From the NCBI RefSeq assembly GCF_002289565.1, contig NZ_NTFY01000076.1, positions 21,892-85,891 on the forward strand: 64,000 nt of DNA, read 5' to 3'. Below the pieces are notes generated by a model. It did no database searches, had not been told where the DNA came from, and worked only from the letters and a program-made list of their open reading frames with translations. The DNA is from Rhodopirellula sp. SM50 (GTDB lineage Bacteria > Planctomycetota > Planctomycetia > Pirellulales > Pirellulaceae). Position 1 is the stretch's first letter. Every line of letters begins with the position of its first letter. Shown here piece after piece: positions 53,594 to 62,239 of this stretch. Both the position numbers and the translations under genes were made by a program.

Positions 53594-54763
53594 ATGATGG
53601 GAACTCTACCAAGCGAATCGGCTGCAGCGGGCGGGGACCGATTTCTGATTCTGGTCGTCGAAGATTCTCTCGTCGATGCGATGGTCGTGCGAGAACGATT
53701 GGAACGCGACGGGCGTTTTCACGTCACGCACGTTGCGACCTTGGCAGAGACGCTTCAGCGGTTGTCTCAAGATGTCTTGCCCGATGCGGTGATTTTGGAT
53801 TTGAACCTGACCGATTCGGCGGGGCTGGAGACGTTTTGTCGGATTCACGATCCGTTTCCCAATCAACCGATCATCATTTTGACCGGCGAACACGATGAGT
53901 CGCTGGGGATCAAGGCGATGCGGTTGGGCGCTCAGGACTATGTCGGTAAATCACATCTGGACGGCCAGGTCTTGGTTCGATCGCTGCTCTACGCGATCGA
54001 GCGGAACAGGCGGCGAATGGTCGAGCACCGTCAACGGGCGGTGGATCGTGAGCTGCAGTTTGCCAAGCAGATTCAAGAGTATTTGCTGCCCAATGAATCG
54101 CCGGAGATCCCCGGGTTCGACGTCGCGGGCCGTTGTGTCGCGATCGATTCGACGTCTGGCGATTTTTTTGATTTCATCGACCACGGGGACGGCAAATGGG
54201 ACATCGTTCTAGCCGACGTCTGCGGACACGGGATCGGCCCGGCCATGATCACCGTCGGCACACGTCGTCTGTTGAGATCGACCGCCGAACTGTATGAAGA
54301 CGTGGGCCAATTGGTCACGATTGCCAATCGTGGAATTTGCGAAGACACGTTTCAATCGCTCTTCGTCACGCTGTTCTTTGCCAGACTCGACTCCAACGCG
54401 ATGCGATTGACGTACGTCGGCGCAGGTCATCTGGGGTTCTTGATCGACTCCGATGGCAATGTCGTGGAGTTGAGAACGCGTGGGATTCCGACCGGGGTCG
54501 ATCCGGACTACACCTACCAGGTGGACGGATCGGTCGAGCTTTCGGCAGGTTGCATCGTGTTGCTGATGACCGACGGGATCTGGGAAGCCCGCGGAGACGA
54601 TCACGCTGCGTTCGGGAAAGAGCGCGCCGCCGCTGTCGTTCATCGCAACCGCAGCAAGCCGGCTTCGGAAATCGTTGCCGAATTGATCTCCTCGGTGACC
54701 TCCTTTTGCCATCCCCATCCGATCAAGGATGACATGACGGCGGTGGTGATCAAGTCGTTTTGA
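53594..54763 (+). CDS. Receiver-PP2C (SpoIIE/RsbU-type) phosphatase
   Basis: A 389-residue response regulator with phosphatase output. The receiver (17-130) has E23/D24, phospho-acceptor D69 (VILDLNLTDSAG) and K119. A helical linker follows (RELQFAKQIQEYLLPNE, typical of RsbU-like proteins), then a PP2C domain. Metal-binding aspartates are in SGDFFDF (D190), LADVCGHG (D208), MTDGIWEA (D327) and KDDMTAVV (379/380). It should dephosphorylate a STAS protein, most likely the one encoded 81 bp upstream. Its last 14 bases overlap the 3' end of the convergent histidine kinase gene. Confidence 0.92.
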   Translation: MMGTLPSESAAAGGDRFLILVVEDSLVDAMVVRERLERDGRFHVTHVATLAETLQRLSQDVLPDAVILDLNLTDSAGLETFCRIHDPFPNQPIIILTGEHDESLGIKAMRLGAQDYVGKSHLDGQVLVRSLLYAIERNRRRMVEHRQRAVDRELQFAKQIQEYLLPNESPEIPGFDVAGRCVAIDSTSGDFFDFIDHGDGKWDIVLADVCGHGIGPAMITVGTRRLLRSTAELYEDVGQLVTIANRGICEDTFQSLFVTLFFARLDSNAMRLTYVGAGHLGFLIDSDGNVVELRTRGIPTGVDPDYTYQVDGSVELSAGCIVLLMTDGIWEARGDDHAAFGKERAAAVVHRNRSKPASEIVAELISSVTSFCHPHPIKDDMTAVVIKSF

Positions 54764-56111
54764 CGCCCGTGTTGCTCGGTAGCGTCAGCGAGAATCGGGC
54801 TCCTCCGAGTTCACTTTCGGTCACGCTGACCCCGCCTCCGTGCCGCTCGGCGATGCGTTTGACCAATGCCAAGCCGAGTCCCGTGCCGGTCTGGTTTCCT
54901 TTCGAATCGGTGCCGCCGGTGAGCCGCTGAAAGGGTTCAAAAACCGTTTCACGATTCTCGGGCGCGATGCCGCCGCCGTCATCGTCGATTCGGATGCAAA
55001 GTTCGTGGTCGGATTCGTCCGCCGACACGACGACTTTCGATGCGGCGTATCTTCCGGCGTTGCTGAGCAGGTTGCCGAGCGCCCGCGAGATGGCGGCGCG
55101 GTTGCCGGTCAATTCGGCGCCGCTCCCGTCGCTGCCGGCCGTTTCACTGGCAGCCCCTTCACTGCCGACGAGCGAAACCCCGTTGTGGAATTCGACGTCG
55201 CCGTACAGCGGTCCGTGCAATTCGATCAGCTCCGTCACCAGTTCGCGAACGTCAAAGGTCTCGATGTGCTTGGTGCCGCAATCCGATTCAGACGACTGCG
55301 CGTCCAGACGCACATAGGTCAGCAGTTCGCCGACGAGCGCATCCAACTGATCGGTAGCCGCCTCGATCGAGGTCAGGCGTTGTTTTCGTTGCTCCTCGTC
55401 GTCGGCCGTCTCGATCAGCTCGGTGGCGAATTTGATGCGAGCCAGGGGGGTGCGCAGTTCGTGCGAAACCGTCTGCAGCAATTCCCGTTGTGACCGCAAC
55501 AGATTTTCGACGCGATCGGCCATGGTGTTGAACGCTTCGGCAAGAGGCCCGCTGTGTCGAAATTTCCCGTAGTCAATTCGCGCACCCAAGTCACCGCCGG
55601 CGATGGCGAGTGCCGCTTTTTCGACGCCCCGCAGCTGCTTGCTGACCGGGTGCAGCAGGATCGCGATGCCGATCGCGGTCAACAAAAACACGCCTCCCAA
55701 CGCAAACGACAATTCGGTCTGGCTCGGCTCGTCAAATCGGGGCAGCGGTCCCAGTTCAACCAGATAGGGAGAGTCTGCAATGGCCGTCTCCAGTCGATCA
55801 TAATACAAGATGCTCTCACCGCGGTCCAACCGCGCGGTTGACGCTTCATCCATCGGCCGTTTGTCTCGACGCACCACGCGGATCGGATAATCGAATTGAT
55901 CTTCCAGGTACTCCATCGTTTCGGGAAACCGTTCTTTGCCCCCGTCAACGATCCGATCACGAGCCAGTCGCCCGCTGCTGGCAAAGATGTCTTCGATGAC
56001 GTGGATGTTCTCCTGGATCGAACTTTTCCGAAACACAGAGGTCTGAATCAACCAGGCCGCGATCAGGATGGCGATGACGCCCAAGTAGAATCGCAGGAAC
56101 AGTCGCGTCAT
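54750..56111 (-). CDS. Sensor histidine kinase
   Basis: A 453-residue membrane kinase. Transmembrane helices lie at about 7-27 and 135-156 and enclose a ~105-residue periplasmic sensor. HAMP is at 157-208. The HisKA phospho-acceptor is H217 in TVSHELRTPLARIKFA. HATPase motifs include the N-box (LGNLLSNAGRYA) and DDDGGGIAPENRETVFEPFQ. The organisation resembles RstB/CpxA-type kinases. It starts 9 bp after the stop of the OmpR-type regulator gene, its evident partner. The 3' end overlaps the PP2C gene tail-to-tail by 14 bp. Confidence 0.92.
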   Translation of the reverse strand: MTRLFLRFYLGVIAILIAAWLIQTSVFRKSSIQENIHVIEDIFASSGRLARDRIVDGGKERFPETMEYLEDQFDYPIRVVRRDKRPMDEASTARLDRGESILYYDRLETAIADSPYLVELGPLPRFDEPSQTELSFALGGVFLLTAIGIAILLHPVSKQLRGVEKAALAIAGGDLGARIDYGKFRHSGPLAEAFNTMADRVENLLRSQRELLQTVSHELRTPLARIKFATELIETADDEEQRKQRLTSIEAATDQLDALVGELLTYVRLDAQSSESDCGTKHIETFDVRELVTELIELHGPLYGDVEFHNGVSLVGSEGAASETAGSDGSGAELTGNRAAISRALGNLLSNAGRYAASKVVVSADESDHELCIRIDDDGGGIAPENRETVFEPFQRLTGGTDSKGNQTGTGLGLALVKRIAERHGGGVSVTESELGGARFSLTLPSNTGVKTT

Positions 56112-56120
56112 GTCGTCACA

Positions 56121-56822
56121 TCATTTGGCAAAAAGATACCCGACACCGCGAACCGATTTGATGCGGGTCGGCTTGTGGGGATCGTCGCCTAATTTGCGTC
56201 GCAGTCGTGAGACGCGCAGGTCGAGCGACCGGTCCATGCCATCATACGGGATTTCCAGCAAATCGACGTACAGTTCCTTGCGGGAGACCACGCTGCCGGC
56301 GCGGCGGGCCAGGTACTCGATCAAGTCGAATTCGGCGGTCGTCAACTCGATCGGTTGATCGCCGACCACGACGCTGCGGCTGCCCAGGCTGATGCTCAGG
56401 TCACCGACAACGATGTCCGTCGGATTGACGCTCGTATCGGCAGGGTGCAAGTCGAATCGACGAAGGTGAATTTTTAAACGTGCCAGCAGGGCGTTGGGAC
56501 GCACGGGTTTGCTCATGAAGTCGTCCGCCCCGGCTTCCAATGCGACGACTTCATCCATCTCCTCCCCTCGCGCCGTGAGCACAATGATCGGGCCTTCGAA
56601 ATGCGGTCGGACACTCTTGCAAACACTGAATCCGTCCGCCCCGGGGATTCCGATGTCCAAGATGACCGCATCGTAGGCTTCGGATGAAATTCGTCTGATC
56701 GCCGATAAACCATTGGCCTCGACCGCGACGTGGTATCCCTTGCCGGTCAAGAAATCCTTCATCATGCCGGACAATTCGGCATCGTCTTCGACGAGCAGCA
56801 AATGATGGAGGGTGTCACTCAT
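56121..56822 (-). CDS. OmpR/PhoB-family response regulator
   Basis: 233 residues from the ATG at 56822 (MSDTLHHLLLVEDDAELS). The receiver has E12/D13/D14, phospho-acceptor D56 (VILDIGIPGADG) and lysine in DDFMSKPVRPN. The C-terminal winged helix has the transactivation-loop sequence TTAEFDLIEYLARRAGSVVS and ends RIKSVRGVGYLFAK. It is followed within 9 bp by its histidine kinase. The ATG overlaps the stop of the preceding acyltransferase remnant by 4 nt, so it may be translated by coupling to that ORF. Confidence 0.93.
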   Translation of the reverse strand: MSDTLHHLLLVEDDAELSGMMKDFLTGKGYHVAVEANGLSAIRRISSEAYDAVILDIGIPGADGFSVCKSVRPHFEGPIIVLTARGEEMDEVVALEAGADDFMSKPVRPNALLARLKIHLRRFDLHPADTSVNPTDIVVGDLSISLGSRSVVVGDQPIELTTAEFDLIEYLARRAGSVVSRKELYVDLLEIPYDGMDRSLDLRVSRLRRKLGDDPHKPTRIKSVRGVGYLFAK

Positions 56823-57109
56823 GCGACATTTCCTTCGGCCGGTTGAGGGCGCCCGGCGGTTGTGATTGGTTTCGCGTCCATTGCGTCTGACGCGGCGTGG
56901 GGACGAATCCGTTTGCCATTCAATAAGGTTCCGATGGGTGTGTAGCGGATAAACAGCTGATAGCTGAGCAGTAGCAGGACGCTCGTGACCAGGCAAACGA
57001 TCAGGAACATTAAAAACGGCGACAGCGGATAATCACGAACCCAGTACTGTGCATAAATGATAAGCGGGATGCGGGCCAAATACAGCCAGTAGGACGCCGA
57101 ACAGGGCAT
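56819..57109 (-). pseudogene. C-terminal remnant of an acyltransferase-3 family membrane protein
   Basis: The 96-residue ORF reads SASYWLYLARIPLIIYAQYW followed by a second hydrophobic helix and YQLFIRYTPIGTLLNGKRIR. This is the usual C-terminus of acyltransferase family 3 (OafA/OpgC-like) proteins, which normally have about ten helices and 350-400 residues. An in-frame TGA lies two codons before the ATG, and no upstream part is present, so it is a truncated copy. It still overlaps the response-regulator start (ATGA), so it may act as the leader cistron of the two-component operon. Confidence 0.7.
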
Positions 57110-57224
57110 TTGTCAGTTTGCGAATCGCGGTCGGTTGAGACTGGACTGTCCATTCTCAGACGCTCAACGGACCTTGGCTTCTGGCGCGTATCGATTTGTA
57201 AACAGGTGACGCTGCGGATCTTTC

Positions 57225-57302
57225 GAGTGGGATAGGCTTCCAGCCTGTCACCGAGCATCGGCGGGCTTTGCCTGACGGCCCGCTGGCATGCACAGCATGC
57301 AC
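57225..57302. repeat. Composite of family A half-site and inverted family C
   Basis: GAGTGGGATAGGCTTCCAGC and CTGTC at 57225-57250 equal one arm of family A without its partner. They are followed by GGCTTTGCCTGACGGCCCGC and GGCATGCACAGCATGC, the reverse of the family C arrangement at 29240-29276. The remaining ~100 bp of the 57110-57329 gap show nothing recognisable. Confidence 0.8.
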
Positions 57303-57329
57303 GACGCGGCTGGTGGAAGGCCGACGAAT

Positions 57330-58691
57330 CTATTCTTCGTCGTTGGTGATGCATACCAGTTTCGTCAACGTGCGAATCAGCAATCGTCCGTCGGCAATGC
57401 TCGGCGTCGCGATGCAAAGTTCGTCGAGCGGATTGGTGTGCAGGATTTCGAAGTCGCGGCCCGCTTGGACCACGTAGGTCAATCCGTCTTCGCTGAGGCA
57501 AAAGACTTTGCCGTCATACGCCCAAGGCGATGCGGTGAACGAACCCGACGGTGAGAACCGACGTTTGCCATACACCTCCTCGCCGGTCTTGGCGTCGTGA
57601 CAGGTCATGAACCCTTGATCGTAAACGGTATACAAGTAATCGCCGTAGACGATTTGGGACGTGTTGTAGGGCGACGCGGTGGGCTGGTACCACTGAATGA
57701 ACTCGCTGTCGGTAAATTCGCCATCGGGGGTGATGTCACCACTGGCCCCCGGACGAATCGCAAATGTCGGTCGGTGCGAATCGCCGACGTATCCCGAGGC
57801 CAGGTAGCAATAGCCGTGTGCGGCAAACGGCGACGGAATCACCAACACCGACATGTCGCCATCGAATTCCCACAACAGGTCACCACCGAGCGAGTAGCTG
57901 CGATTTTTGTTTCGGCCCGTCACGACGATTTCGGTGCGTTGATCATGTTCCCAGACCAACGGCGTGGCCCAGGAATGCGTTTCGTCGCGCGGCGTTCGCC
58001 ATTTCTCCTCGCCCGATTTCGCATCAAAGGCAGCGATCCATGATGATTCCAAGTTGTCGTACACGACGATCACCTGACCGTCATGAACCACCGGGGACGC
58101 GGCGGCACCATAATCCAGATTGGTTTTTCGGGGTTCAATTTCGCGTGACCAAAGCGGTTCGCCATCCAGGCTGTAGCAATACAATCCGACGTCACCAAAT
58201 AACACGTACAAACGCTGGCCGTCGGTGGTCGGTGTTTCGGCGGCATACGAGCTTTTGGGGTGACGCGGTACGACCGGGCGCCCCGTCTTTGCTTCATGCT
58301 GCCAGAGTTCTTTTCCGCTGTTCAAATCGAAACAGTGAACCATCCAGTGATGAATCCCCTTGGCCGGATCGCGAACACCCTTGCCGAGATACAGTCCTTT
58401 TTGGGGCTGGATGTTTTCTTCATCAGCGACGACCGATGACACGAACACGCGTTTGCCCACGACGATTGGACTGCCCCAGCCCTGACCGGGCACATCGATC
58501 GTCCAGGCAACGTTTTCGGTTTCGTCCCACCGGGTCGGCAAACGCGGGTCGTCAGCCACCACACCGGTCGCATCCGGCCCGCGAAACCGACTCCAGTTTT
58601 CACCCGCGTCGCTCGCCGTGCCGAGCATGAACCAAGCTCCGGTCAGCAGAACGCACGTCAAGAAAAGTCGATGCATCATAGATTTCGTCAT
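57330..58691 (-). CDS. PQQ-type beta-propeller protein, secreted
   Basis: About 453 residues from the ATG at 58691, which starts a signal peptide (MMHRLFLTCVLLTGAWFML). The mature protein begins ENWSRFRGPDATGVV, the 'W..FRGP...G' opening shared by planctomycete PQQ-like propellers, and contains repeated blades (LGGDLLWEFDGDMSVLVIPS; SLDGEPLWSREIEP). The upstream open frame to 58895 is translated repeat sequence. The function is uncertain: quinoprotein-like oxidation or a binding scaffold. The gene at 60994-62238 is a homologue with the same opening. Confidence 0.8.
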   Translation of the reverse strand: MTKSMMHRLFLTCVLLTGAWFMLGTASDAGENWSRFRGPDATGVVADDPRLPTRWDETENVAWTIDVPGQGWGSPIVVGKRVFVSSVVADEENIQPQKGLYLGKGVRDPAKGIHHWMVHCFDLNSGKELWQHEAKTGRPVVPRHPKSSYAAETPTTDGQRLYVLFGDVGLYCYSLDGEPLWSREIEPRKTNLDYGAAASPVVHDGQVIVVYDNLESSWIAAFDAKSGEEKWRTPRDETHSWATPLVWEHDQRTEIVVTGRNKNRSYSLGGDLLWEFDGDMSVLVIPSPFAAHGYCYLASGYVGDSHRPTFAIRPGASGDITPDGEFTDSEFIQWYQPTASPYNTSQIVYGDYLYTVYDQGFMTCHDAKTGEEVYGKRRFSPSGSFTASPWAYDGKVFCLSEDGLTYVVQAGRDFEILHTNPLDELCIATPSIADGRLLIRTLTKLVCITNDEE

Positions 58692-58824
58692 AGAAGACCA
58701 CTCGACGGCCAACAGCGGGGAGAAAAGCGGAGACGCGGCAAACGCATTCTGAGGGACGCCCACCTCCGTTGCTACGCTAGAAACAGAAGCGTTCAGTATC
58801 AAAGTGTAACGGAGCCCAAAGTGT

Positions 58825-58910
58825 TGTAAGCTTCCAGCTTGCCAATCCGTGACCAACGGTAAGCTTCCAGCTTGCCGGTCCAACGCCGATGGCAAGCTGG
58901 AAGCTTACCC
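58825..58910. repeat. Family D repeats in inverted arrangement
   Basis: Two copies of TAAGCTTCCAGCTTGCC (about 58827 and 58860) face one GGCAAGCTGGAAGCTTA (58891-58907), making a 17-bp stem between the last two. It separates the divergent propeller and WD40 genes, so their promoters must lie within or beside it. Confidence 0.88.
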
Positions 58911-58925
58911 CACTTGATCAATCTC

Positions 58926-59855
58926 ATGCAGAAACTCGTTCGATCTGTTTTCTTTCTGTTTGCAACCTCGGTCGCCCTGGATTGCGGCGCCGAGCCCCCG
59001 ATCACCTCGGTCGTGTTTGCTCCCGATGGATCGTCGGTGGTCGCGTGCTCTCAATCCGGAGTCGCAGTGTACCGCTGGCCGGATCTGGATCTGCAAACAC
59101 GCTTGAAGACGTCGTCCCCTAATCGTCACGACCTTGCGTTTTCCCCCGGCGGCGATCGTCTGGCCGTCGCTGGTGGGACGCCCGCGGAAGACGGCACCGT
59201 CGAAATCCTATCCTGGCCCGATGGCAAATCGCTCCGCATCCTGGATGGGCATTTTGATTCGGTGATGGCCGTCGACTGGTTGGACGAAACCACTTTGGTC
59301 TCGGCCAGCCTGGACCACCAAATCATGATCTGGGACACCTCGACGGGCGAGAAATCGGTGATGTTGAACGGGCACTCCCGCGGGGTTTGGGCGATCGGTC
59401 ATCTGCACGACCCGCCGCTGCTGGTCAGCGGCGGCGGCGACCAGAGTCTTCGCGTTTGGGAAACCGAGACCGGAACGCTGGTTCGCAGCATGGCGATCCA
59501 TCTGCGACCGGTCGGTAGCGTTGCGGTGCGTCCCCCGCATGAAGGCCTGCCGATGATCGCGTCGGCCAGCGACGATCAAACCGTACGATTTTGGCAGCCG
59601 ACGATCGGACGCATGGTGCGGTTCGCCAGACTGCCGTCCCAGCCTCGCCAGATCCAGTGGGTCCGCGATGGTGGACGGATCGCCGCCTGTTGCAACGATG
59701 GGCGGGTTTATTTGGTCAACCCGGAAACCGTTGAGGTTTCCGACGGCATCGCGGCGATCGAGGGTCGGGCCTACACCATCGCCGTCGATCCCTCCGGCGG
59801 AAACGCCGTCGTCGGCGGCAGCGACGGTGCGCTCCAACGGATCGAGTTGCCGTAG
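58926..59855 (+). CDS. WD40-repeat protein, exported
   Basis: About 309 residues from the ATG at 58926, with a short signal peptide (MQKLVRSVFFLFATSVALDC). Six to seven WD40 blades fill the rest, with repeat ends such as DHQIMIWDTSTGEKSVM, DQSLRVWETETGTL and DQTVRFWQPTIGRM. It is a probable periplasmic binding scaffold with no catalytic domain. The stop codon shares one base with the GTG of the small ORF that follows, suggesting an operon with the next two genes. Confidence 0.82.
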   Translation: MQKLVRSVFFLFATSVALDCGAEPPITSVVFAPDGSSVVACSQSGVAVYRWPDLDLQTRLKTSSPNRHDLAFSPGGDRLAVAGGTPAEDGTVEILSWPDGKSLRILDGHFDSVMAVDWLDETTLVSASLDHQIMIWDTSTGEKSVMLNGHSRGVWAIGHLHDPPLLVSGGGDQSLRVWETETGTLVRSMAIHLRPVGSVAVRPPHEGLPMIASASDDQTVRFWQPTIGRMVRFARLPSQPRQIQWVRDGGRIAACCNDGRVYLVNPETVEVSDGIAAIEGRAYTIAVDPSGGNAVVGGSDGALQRIELP

Positions 59856-60043
59856 TGGTCCGTCGATCGATTAAGGAAAGCCCGTTGCCAGACGGACCCC
59901 AGCTCATCCGCATGAAATCCGGGGCCGACCGGCTGGCAGCCTCTCCCGCAAAATTTGCATCGCAATTCGAGCAGCGTTATGTTCGCGTGTTGCGGGAGCT
60001 TCAATCCACCGGCCACGACTTCTCCTCAGGAGCCCTTCCATGA
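59855..60043 (+). CDS. Small coupled ORF, unknown function
   Basis: A 62-residue ORF whose GTG overlaps the WD40 stop by one base and whose stop overlaps the next gene's ATG (ATGA). The product is polar and helical in its second half (FASQFEQRYVRVLRELQSTG) with no signal peptide and no recognised family. A shorter version could start at the ATG at 59912. The double overlap supports real translation, but the base composition alone could leave such a frame open, and the next gene has its own AGGAG site inside it. Confidence 0.4.
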   Translation: MVRRSIKESPLPDGPQLIRMKSGADRLAASPAKFASQFEQRYVRVLRELQSTGHDFSSGALP

Positions 60044-60756
60044 CCCTCTTTCTCAGCGCGTCGGTCGGGCACCGCGGAGCCAATCAGCACAAAGATGTGT
60101 TGGCTGTGCAAGACGCCATCAATCAGGTTCCCCTGGACGAAGGCGGTTCGCCGGTACCATTGAAACTCGATGGTAAATGCGGGCCAAAGACGATCAAAGC
60201 GATTCAACGTTTCCAGCTGCATCATTTTGGCTGGGGTGGATGTGACGGTTTGATCGAGGTGGGGAAACAAACGTATTTGAAGCTGGTGCTCTACACGCTG
60301 CCGGCACTCAAACTTCCGCCTCCGCCCGCCAGGCGAATCGAGCCGAAGTCACTGAAGTTCATCATCATGCGGGAAAACGCAAACGACTCATTTGGCGCCA
60401 AAAACCGGGATCACTATTTCGAGATTCGATCGGTCCCACACAACTTCTCCAGCGTTTATTTTTTGGGACGTCAGCAAGGCATGCACCCGCATCCGATCCC
60501 GAATCGCTTCAACGGTCATTTCAGTATTTTTAAAACGAAACGCGCGATCACGACGAAGGAATTTGAATGCCAGGCGGTCTACTTCACGCGAGAGAAAGCA
60601 GGCAACACCTCCGACAGCCACCTGACGCTGATTCTTGAATCTGGCACGATCCAAATCCCAATGGACGCGCATTTGATCGGTCCGCATGGAATCATCTCGG
60701 GAGGTCATCCCGGCACCAGCACGTTCCGCTCGGGGATTTTTGATTTCGTCAAGTGA
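60040..60756 (+). CDS. Peptidoglycan-binding-domain protein with unassigned C-terminal domain
   Basis: A 238-residue protein. Residues 18-85 match a PG_binding_1-type fold (DVLAVQDAINQV; LKLDGKCGPKTIKAIQRFQL). A proline-rich linker (LKLPPPPARR) leads to an unassigned beta-rich domain of ~130 residues (FIIMRENANDSFGAKNRDHY; SHLTLILESGTIQIPMDAHL). There is no signal peptide, so export would need another route. AGGAG lies 8 nt upstream of the ATG. No lysozyme-like or peptidase motif was found. Confidence 0.65.
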   Translation: MTLFLSASVGHRGANQHKDVLAVQDAINQVPLDEGGSPVPLKLDGKCGPKTIKAIQRFQLHHFGWGGCDGLIEVGKQTYLKLVLYTLPALKLPPPPARRIEPKSLKFIIMRENANDSFGAKNRDHYFEIRSVPHNFSSVYFLGRQQGMHPHPIPNRFNGHFSIFKTKRAITTKEFECQAVYFTREKAGNTSDSHLTLILESGTIQIPMDAHLIGPHGIISGGHPGTSTFRSGIFDFVK

Positions 60757-60993
60757 ATTGGCAGTCGCACGTCAATTGATGCCCTGCCCCCTTATTCTTC
60801 TCCCCTGCCCTTGTTCTTCTCCGATTGTTTTGCCCCCATCATTCTGCCCCGAATCATTCTGCCACACCTCCCCTCGACACCGTTCCCCCATCCCAACGCA
60901 CCGAGGACCCGAGGCATCCTATAATGCGTCGCTGAGTGAAAGTGCCGCTGAGTGCGTTTTAACCTGTTTGCCTCCCCCGCCGCGAGAATCGCC

Positions 60994-62238
60994 ATGCGAG
61001 TTGTCCCCGTTTCGATCTTGTTACTTTCTGCAGCCATGATGGTTTCGCATTTAGATGCCGCCGATTGGCCGCAATTTCGCGGTCCCGGTGGCCAAGGCGT
61101 GACGAGTGAAACCAACCTGCCGCTGGTCTGGAGCGAATCGGAGAACGTCGCCTGGAAAACCGAGTTGCCCGGATATGGTGCGTCGAGTCCGATCGCGCTC
61201 GGAGACCGCTTGTACCTGACCTGTTACAGCGGTTACGGCATCGACCGCGAAAATTCCGGACGGATGGAAGACCTGACGCTGCACGTCGTCTGTCTCGAGA
61301 ACGACGGAGAGATTGTTTGGGACCAACATGTCCAGCCTAAACTCCCTGAATCCGAACGCGTGCGTGACCACGGCTACGCGGCTGCAACACCCGCAACCGA
61401 CGGAAAGTTTCTGTATGTCTTCTTCGGCAAGACCGGTGTGTTAAAGTTTGACCTGGACGGCAATCAACTTTGGCAAGCCGACGTGGGGGACAGGACACAC
61501 GGTTGGGGCTGCGGCACTTCACCGGTCTTGTACAGAAACCTGGTGATCGTCAATGCGAGTGTCGAAAGCGGTTCGCTGGTGGCGATCAACAAGGACACGG
61601 GTGAGGAAGTCTGGCGCGCCGGCGGGATGGACGCTTCCTGGAACACGCCGCATCTGGTGGACGTCGGCGGCGGTCAGCAGGAACTGGTGGTCAGCGTTAA
61701 AGATAAGATTCTGGCGTTTGACCCGGCAACCGGGGCGCCGTTGTGGAACTGCGACGGGATCCCCGACTACGTTTGCCCCAGCATCGTCTCACAAGACGGC
61801 GTCGTCTATGTCATCGGCGGGCGAACGTCGCGTGCCATCGCGGTGCGCGCCGGTGGCCGCGGTGACGTCACGGACACGCATCGATTGTGGGAAGCCAAGG
61901 CGGGGGCCAATGTCGTTTCGCCTGTGATCCACGACGGACACCTGTATTGGGTCAGCGACCGCAACACGATCGCGTACTGTGTGCGACTGGCGGACGGCGA
62001 GGTGGTCTACGCCGAACGGTTTCGCGGCCAGCCCTACGCGTCCGCTTTGGCCGGTGATGGCAAGCTGTACGTCGTCACCCGAAACGGCGGCACCTATGTC
62101 TTGGCTGCCAAGCCCGAGTTTGAGCAACTCGCCCACAATCGACTCGACGATCGCAGTACCTTCAACGCCAGCCCGATCGTCGCCGACGGCAAGCTGTACT
62201 TGCGCAGCGACAAGTACTTGTATTGCATCGGCGAGTAA
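60994..62238 (+). CDS. PQQ-type beta-propeller protein, secreted
   Basis: About 414 residues from the ATG at 60994, giving a signal peptide ending HLDAADWPQ. It opens with DWPQFRGPGGQGVTSET and has blades such as DLDGNQLWQADVGDRTHGWG and FDPATGAPLWNCDGI. It is a homologue of the 57330-58691 product. Its stop is one base from the stop of the convergent sulfatase gene, with no room for a terminator. Function unknown beyond the propeller fold. Confidence 0.82.
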   Translation: MRVVPVSILLLSAAMMVSHLDAADWPQFRGPGGQGVTSETNLPLVWSESENVAWKTELPGYGASSPIALGDRLYLTCYSGYGIDRENSGRMEDLTLHVVCLENDGEIVWDQHVQPKLPESERVRDHGYAAATPATDGKFLYVFFGKTGVLKFDLDGNQLWQADVGDRTHGWGCGTSPVLYRNLVIVNASVESGSLVAINKDTGEEVWRAGGMDASWNTPHLVDVGGGQQELVVSVKDKILAFDPATGAPLWNCDGIPDYVCPSIVSQDGVVYVIGGRTSRAIAVRAGGRGDVTDTHRLWEAKAGANVVSPVIHDGHLYWVSDRNTIAYCVRLADGEVVYAERFRGQPYASALAGDGKLYVVTRNGGTYVLAAKPEFEQLAHNRLDDRSTFNASPIVADGKLYLRSDKYLYCIGE

Positions 62239-62239
62239 G

